NCBI RefSeq assembly: GCF_000002985.6
Contig: NC_003281.10
Location: 6,944,001-7,008,000, forward strand
Origin: Caenorhabditis elegans
Lineage: Eukaryota > Nematoda > Chromadorea > Rhabditida > Rhabditidae
Reading direction: 5' to 3'
DNA length: 64,000 nucleotides
The notes below the pieces were generated by a model. It was not told the DNA's origin. It saw nothing but the letters and a program-made list of their open reading frames with translations, and did no database searches. Position numbers and translations under genes: made by a program. Shown one piece after another: positions 58,409 to 64,000 of this stretch (position 1 is its first letter; each line of letters begins with the position of its first letter).

Positions 58409-61289
58409 TCAAGCAACAAGTGCCTCAGCTGTCAATTGAGCAATTATGTGCTCATTGAGCAAGAAATTAGTTTCAAGAAGCATAGAACGTGACAAAAGTG
58501 TCAGTTTTGGTTTGACTAATTTGAAAAGTGGATGAATTGGAATTGGAATTCCTTGACGAAGAATATCATTGACCATTCTTTGAAGAATTTCACGAGAAAG
58601 AAAACCAGCATCATCAAGTTCTTCTTGGAGCAAGATTCGTGGAGAACGGGATGTCTAAAGAATATCGATAATAAGGTATAATATATTAAATAACGATAGT
58701 TATTTTTTCAGTTTAGAACTGAAATACATTCATTTCTCAAGAAACTGTTAATTTTTACCAATTTTTTACCAATTTTAAAAGGAGGACCAATTATGGATGG
58801 GTCTCGTCGCGTAAAAATTATGAAAATCGTATTTGAGAAGAAAAAAAACTCACGAATTGAATCTCTTCAATTGTAACTTTTCCCTTAACACTTTTTGATG
58901 TCAACTTCATTTTCATAAGTGCCTCAATTCGAATTTCCATTTCTCCAATTGGCTCGTTTCTATCAGAGACCAAACGGATTAGACCACGAAGACTGAAGTG
59001 GATTCCACCTGAAGTTTGAAAGATTGTCAATTCAGTTTTCAGATATTTCCTAATTTTCTCACCTTTTTCTTCTGGTTGCATAATAACCGCAGGTGCTCGC
59101 AACGTGGTGAAAAGGAAAGCAACATTTCTATCCGGAAGCATTTCTCTCAATGCTGGGAACAAATCACCAATACAGAAAAGCGATCCAGTACTCAAATCAC
59201 AAGTTGTTCTCATAACTGGTCCAAATTGTGGTGTCATCCAATCGATTCGTGTGTCGAAAAGTTTGATTCGATGTCCGTGGAACATTAGAGAGTTTGGAAC
59301 AAAGTCACTGACAACGATTTGAAGCATTTGAGATGGATTTGGGATACGTGGAAGGAAGATTGGACCAGCTCCAAATGGTGTAACGTGTCCTTTTTGAAAA
59401 ACTTCTCCAGATGTTTGAAGCTCGATTCCACGAGATGTCAATGATGGTGGTGAAAGCATTGAATAATCAAGCATCAAGGAATCGGCACGAGACTAGAAAA
59501 GTATAATTGGGATATGATACACGACTATTCAGGTTTGCAAAAATTGAATATTTTAGCCTTCTCCCAAGTTTGATCCAAATCTTACCAAACTCTTACCCCA
59601 AAGATTAAAACGACACAAGAAACATTTGAGCGCAAAATTTGCGACAGTTGAGTCACATGTTAAACTTGGGCACAGTCTAAATCATGTCCCACCAAAGGCT
59701 TTTCCAACTTTTGGCCAAGTTTAGCCAACTCGAGTCTAAGGTAATAATTTTGGGCCAATGGCTGGCGTCAAATGCCGAGTCTCAAAACTTTGAAAGTCCA
59801 AATAATTTAATTTCTAAATAATAATATAATACTCAGGATGCATTCTTTTTCAGAGGAAATTTCAAAACAAGTTTGCGCGTCAACTGTTATGTTTTGGCAC
59901 AGGTAAACTTTTTTGAAGTGCATTTCTGTTGAAAACAATTTCATTAAAAAATGTGACCTCAAAATCAACTTGGAAGGGAACCCATGCATCGACGACTCCA
60001 CTTTTTTTTCGAGATAACAAACAATATTCTGACTCACAAAGTTGAAAGAGTTGAGAATCAAATGGAACTTGTCCTCATCTGCTTGTCGTTTCCCCCTTAC
60101 TGGATCTCTTGAAACTCTGCGAGCATTGTGAGCATGAACGTTTCGTCGAATTGTTTTGTTTGATCGGAGCATGCTGAAAATCATTATTTTTGCTTTGGCT
60201 TAAAAAAACTAAAATTACTTTTGTCTGACGAGCCTCTTCAATCTCTCCTCGGCTTGCATGATAATTTTAACAATATCAAAGTTCTTTGAGTCTTCCAATG
60301 AAATTCTGCTGGACAGAAGGGCGAATCTTTGATTCACACGATTGCTTACAATATGATCGATTTTCGAGCAAATCAAGTCAGAGAACATTGTGTTGGCATC
60401 ATTTGCAATTGCATCCTAAAGTTTAATTTAAATACAGAGCTTCTAGGTAGACATCCTTACAGCCAATGACTTTCCATTTCGAGGGTCCATTGGTTTAGTG
60501 ACGAGTTTAATTCCTTGGGTAACGATTTTACAACTTTCCATCTGTAAAACAATTTTTTTAACGGCCATGAGTGACGTCATGCTTTGTCCACCAGAAGACT
60601 TTCACTTACTTTCAATGCTGGATTTCCTCCGGCATTTTTCATAATTCGAATAGCTGTATCTATTCTCAAGTTTGCTGTCCGGAAAGTCACATTATCTTGA
60701 AGTTTGATTTCTCTCAACTCTCCACTTAAAACCGCTGATGAACTAACTGAGATGTTTTGAACAGTGATTCGGAGTAGACCATCTGACGTTGTAGTTGTAA
60801 CAAGTTGCTTGTCTAATTGTAATGTTTCAAGCATCAAACGTCTTAAAGTTACTGTGGATATTGTTGTTAATTGATGATCTTTTCGTTCTTTTGGCGGCTT
60901 GATGTCTGCGAAATGTGAAGAGAATGCAGCTGCAACTACAGAAGCTACATATTGGGTTCCTGTTGGTGTCACTCGAGCAAGTACTCCTGATCCTTTCTGA
61001 AATACACTTCGATATATTTTAGCAACTTATTTTTTAAATATTAGCTCTAAAAGACAACTCCTAAACACCGTTTGAGCTTGCAGTTGTTTAATAAAAATTT
61101 AAGCTCACCAAAGTTCGATCATTGAATAGAAGTGGATTCATGTCTACAAGATCTTGAGTTGCCACCTGGCATGATGCCAACGTGGCACATAATGATATCT
61201 GAAATCAAACGTTGAAAGAGTGATCTCTTGAACACAAATGGAATTTTGTTCAATTGTCAAACACATCTTACCAGTAAAAATTTTCGCAT
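58409..61289 (-). CDS. Secreted BPI/LBP/CETP-family lipid-binding protein
   Basis: Nine exons in phase: 61289-61272, 61198-61109, 60996-60610, 60541-60461, 60415-60219, 60173-60038, 59492-59063, 59008-58854, 58654-58409, giving 579 residues; family members are usually ~480. The start MRKFLLISLCATLASCQVA is a signal peptide split by an intron. The N-terminal half is an amphipathic barrel-like repeat (GLLRITVQNISVSSSAVLSG). The C-terminal half has family-like segments: GPVMRTTCDLSTGSLFCIGD, VAFLFTTLRAPAVIM, GIPIPIHPLFKLVKPKLTLL. A basic insert (RRVSRDPVRGKRQADEDK) at ~270-290 separates the halves and could be a proprotein cleavage site. It is convergent with prk-1, with 233 bp between stops; AATAAA (TTTATT, 58313-58318) is its poly(A) signal. 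I recall the locus as C06E8.5. The assignment to the fold is by overall resemblance, so moderate. Confidence 0.72.
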
Positions 61290-64000
61290 ATTGAAGTAGA
61301 ATCAAATGAAAAAAAAACGGAAAATTTAAGCGAGATCAGTGTTTTGTTCTTGCCAAGGTCAGTAGAGGACAATCAGATGTTTCGACACGGGAGACCACTT
61401 GAAGGTGTAATAGATGGTTTGAGTGAAAGGGTGAGAAGCCGACTGCAAACGATATTTTTGACAATATTATAGTCACATGCAAGTTTTAATTTTAACCGAG
61501 TGAAAATATAGATATGCCAGCAGTGAAATAAATCTCTTGCTAGATTATATTTTGTTCTTTAGGTTTTTAAACTTTCCGGTGGCAAGGAACATGGGGTAGT
61601 GAAAAGAGGGGAGATTTTCAAAAACATAATAAAACTTCCAAAAGATATTAAAATTAACCCGTTTTTACAGCTTAGTGGTCCTTTAAACTAATTTTAAAGT
61701 CCGATTGACAGTGGAAAAATGTCAAAAATATAGTTAAAATAATCTCTAGGAGTGCACTTTTTCAAGAATGGCAAAGTGAAAATGAAACTAATTGTAAATG
61801 AAAAACACAATAATAAATGAATCTAGATTATTATCTTTAGAATCTAAAAAAGTTAAAACAAACCTCTAGGTCAACGTATGACTTGGAATTGAATTGAAAA
61901 ACAAAGAGAAAAGAGGTGGAGAATAAAGTAAAATTAATTTACTTTTTCTACTCATTGTTTGTTGAGTAAAAGCTGTTACTCGTCAAAGAGAATCAAAAGT
62001 TGTTTGTCTTTAACGTGGTCAATAATTTTATGATGACCTCAATATTGTTCTCGAGGTGATTCTAGAAGAAAGGGCTTGAAGCTGATTATTTTGAATACCT
62101 AAAACTTCAAAGATCTTTTCAAAACATTTAGTAACAAATAATAAACCGAAACAAAAAAGAAATTATCATTGGTTTGCCAATGAAACAGATATGCAAAGAT
62201 GAATGGCAATAAAACTGGACATCAGGTCACTTTTGGGGCATGATCAATGTGATTGACTACTTTGTGTACTTTACAAAATGTCACTATTTGCAGGAAAAAA
62301 TCAACTAAAAAGAAAGCTTCTAACTTCGACTTAAGACCCTTTCGACTTAATCACATATTTCTAAACTTCACGAGAATCAGGAGTCAGAAGAAGGACAGTG
62401 GATATTCAGAATAAACTTCAATCTTAAGAAATTGAAAATAAATTACTGGAAAATATTGGAACACTTGAAATGTTGCAGTTCCAAAGTTAAATGGACACTG
62501 CAAAAGACCTGCACTGACCACTAGATACCAATTATATAGTCTCATTCAAAACTGAAACATTTCTCTCCGTCTCCACATTCTCCCATACTATTTCTTGATT
62601 TTCGAACAAAGAAACGACCTACAAGAGGTAAATGGCTACTCTTCTATTGTTTCAGTCTTTCATTACAACACAAGGAACGAGAAGCTTGTGGCATTGACTG
62701 TAAGAGAGTTGGACAAAAAAAGAGAGTATAAGACAACGAGAGTGACCATAGATGGACCTGATGAAAGTGATTTTTATCATCTCTGAAAAACTCGGGTAAG
62801 GGACAACAATTGGTTGGGTAAGTAGAAGTAAAAAGAACTGAAAACACACTCCCCTTTGTGTTTTCTATTGTCTTTTCTTATATTATTCTTCTTTTTGATC
62901 TTTTTTTTAATGAAACAGTCTTCTGATTCTTTTTGTTGATATGAAGACAGAATGGAGGGGACACTTGTTTGTTACAATATGCTTACTGATCATATCCCAA
63001 TATATATGACGTTCTTTTCAAAATTTGATTGTTTTTGATTTCAAAAATGACAACAAAGAAACTAGATTTATAGGTACTCGGTTGAAAATTTGCAAAAATT
63101 AGTGTGTAGTTTCAACTTCTACAATAGTTCTTGTACAGTAAAGATCAAAACGTAGCCGTTGGGAAGCGTATAGATATACTCGACACTGTAACTTGAAAAA
63201 CTGCAGAAGTTAAAAAATGAATTTGCACAGGCTGCGCTAGCCTCTCCAGTTTTATTGGTATTTCAAATCATTTTCTCGTCTACTTGGTGCAACACGCGTG
63301 CCTCTGTAGCAAAGACTGAACTACTTCGCATACTTCCATGTATTTAACACGTCGTCTTGTAAAAATAGTTTGAGAGATTTTTTCACCATTCTCGTTTTCC
63401 GTATTCATTCAACAACCGATGAAAAATCCGTATTTTTCCCGAATAAATATTCAGTGATTGCGAGAAGAAATTATTTTAATGATCAAACTCTAATGATTCT
63501 TGATAAAGAATGTATTGTTTTGTAAAATAAAGAAAACAAGTATTCTAGGTAACATATTAACCTGGGAACAATAAGTCGGTGAAGTGATGTCATTGAAAAT
63601 ACATAATGGCGATGTCATTTTCATGTTATTATAGTTAAAGACTGTGATTTTTAATTATAAATTGTAATTAATTATTGATGTTCTAGTTAAGTTTGGTTGA
63701 TTGAAGAAATTGTATTTTTTAACTTTTGTAAGGGATATGACTTTTTTGAGTTAAATAAATGAGGTATATAGTTAAATAAACGAGGTATATGGGCTTCAGA
63801 TCTTCAACTGGAGAGCATCATTAAAATCAGATAACCGTCAAACAACTGGGATAGAAGTGTTTCCTTCTGAAAGTTTACCAACTTTTCAAAAATTAATCCG
63901 AAATTATTCTACCATCCAATTCGTTTGATCTTGATTTTGATTGGCAAATTGTAAAATAAATTATAAAATTATGATTTCTCCCACTTTGGACCGCCAGACA
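61290..64000. other. Intergenic to the right edge, no gene recognised
   Basis: Contains the upstream region of the BPI-like gene. A 63-codon open frame at 62595-62786 is Lys/Arg/Glu-rich, but lacks splice context and a recognisable domain. A 21-bp tandem duplication lies at 63751-63792. Confidence 0.5.
63751..63792. repeat. 21-bp direct tandem duplication
   Basis: TTAAATAAATGAGGTATATA + G is followed directly by a copy with two changes (TTAAATAAACGAGGTATATG + G). Confidence 0.8.

Noticed and set aside
62595..62786. 63-codon open frame near the right end
   Set aside because: No splice context, no signal or domain; Lys/Glu/Arg-rich chance frame.

Overview
This window is nuclear DNA of a Caenorhabditis nematode, and almost certainly Caenorhabditis elegans chromosome III. 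The genes have many short introns with GT...TTTCAG borders, several start codons sit a few bases after a trans-splice-like acceptor, and the noncoding DNA is AT-rich and full of inverted-repeat elements. I rebuilt the gene models by hand from splice signals and checked that reading phase is kept across every junction. Gene names come from recognising the proteins and from remembered gene order, not from a search.

Layout. 0.6-1.6 kb (-): a small secreted, proline-rich then Gln/Asn-rich protein, 3' end unresolved. 2.8-14.2 kb (+): let-711/ntl-1, the CNOT1 scaffold of the CCR4-NOT deadenylase (18 exons, 2641 residues). 15.4-16.9 kb (-): rpn-6.1, a proteasome lid subunit. 18.4-19.2 kb (+): pyridoxamine-phosphate oxidase. 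19.9-24.1 kb (-): panl-2, the PAN2 deadenylase. 25.5-26.0 kb (+): an unrecognised small protein with a C-terminal membrane anchor. 26.1-27.7 kb (-): eft-3, translation elongation factor 1A. 28.3-29.6 kb (+): rfc-4, a clamp-loader subunit. 30.5-33.9 kb (+): an AGC-like kinase. 35.9-37.5 kb (+): ceh-20, a PBX homeodomain protein. 37.5-46.4 kb: gene-poor, with two large foldback (palindromic) elements and a 16-base C tract. 46.4-58.2 kb (+): prk-1, a Pim-type kinase with a 6-kb first intron. 58.4-61.3 kb (-): a secreted BPI/LBP/CETP-family lipid-binding protein. 61.3-64 kb: no gene seen.

The most striking structure is inside prk-1. A 3297-bp RTE-1 non-LTR retrotransposon (antisense, 54094-57390) is bounded by an exact-looking 200-bp target-site duplication. 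The duplicated segment spans a splice donor, a complete 102-bp intron and the start of the next exon. Splicing from the left donor to the right acceptor therefore removes the whole element and restores the frame. Use of the left acceptor would end the kinase 3 codons into the element.

Other noncoding structure: a 3.34-kb foldback with a 57-bp loop and TAA target duplication; a second 1.07-kb foldback 177 bp away; two copies of a ~150-bp MITE whose core is a palindrome centred on TGACGTCA; a 275-bp MITE with 27-bp perfect terminal repeats in the AGC-kinase intron; a 145-bp (AG)n tract just upstream of panl-2. Functionally most genes are housekeeping (mRNA deadenylation, translation, proteasome, replication, cofactor synthesis). 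Two deadenylase-related genes, let-711 and panl-2, lie within 25 kb of each other.
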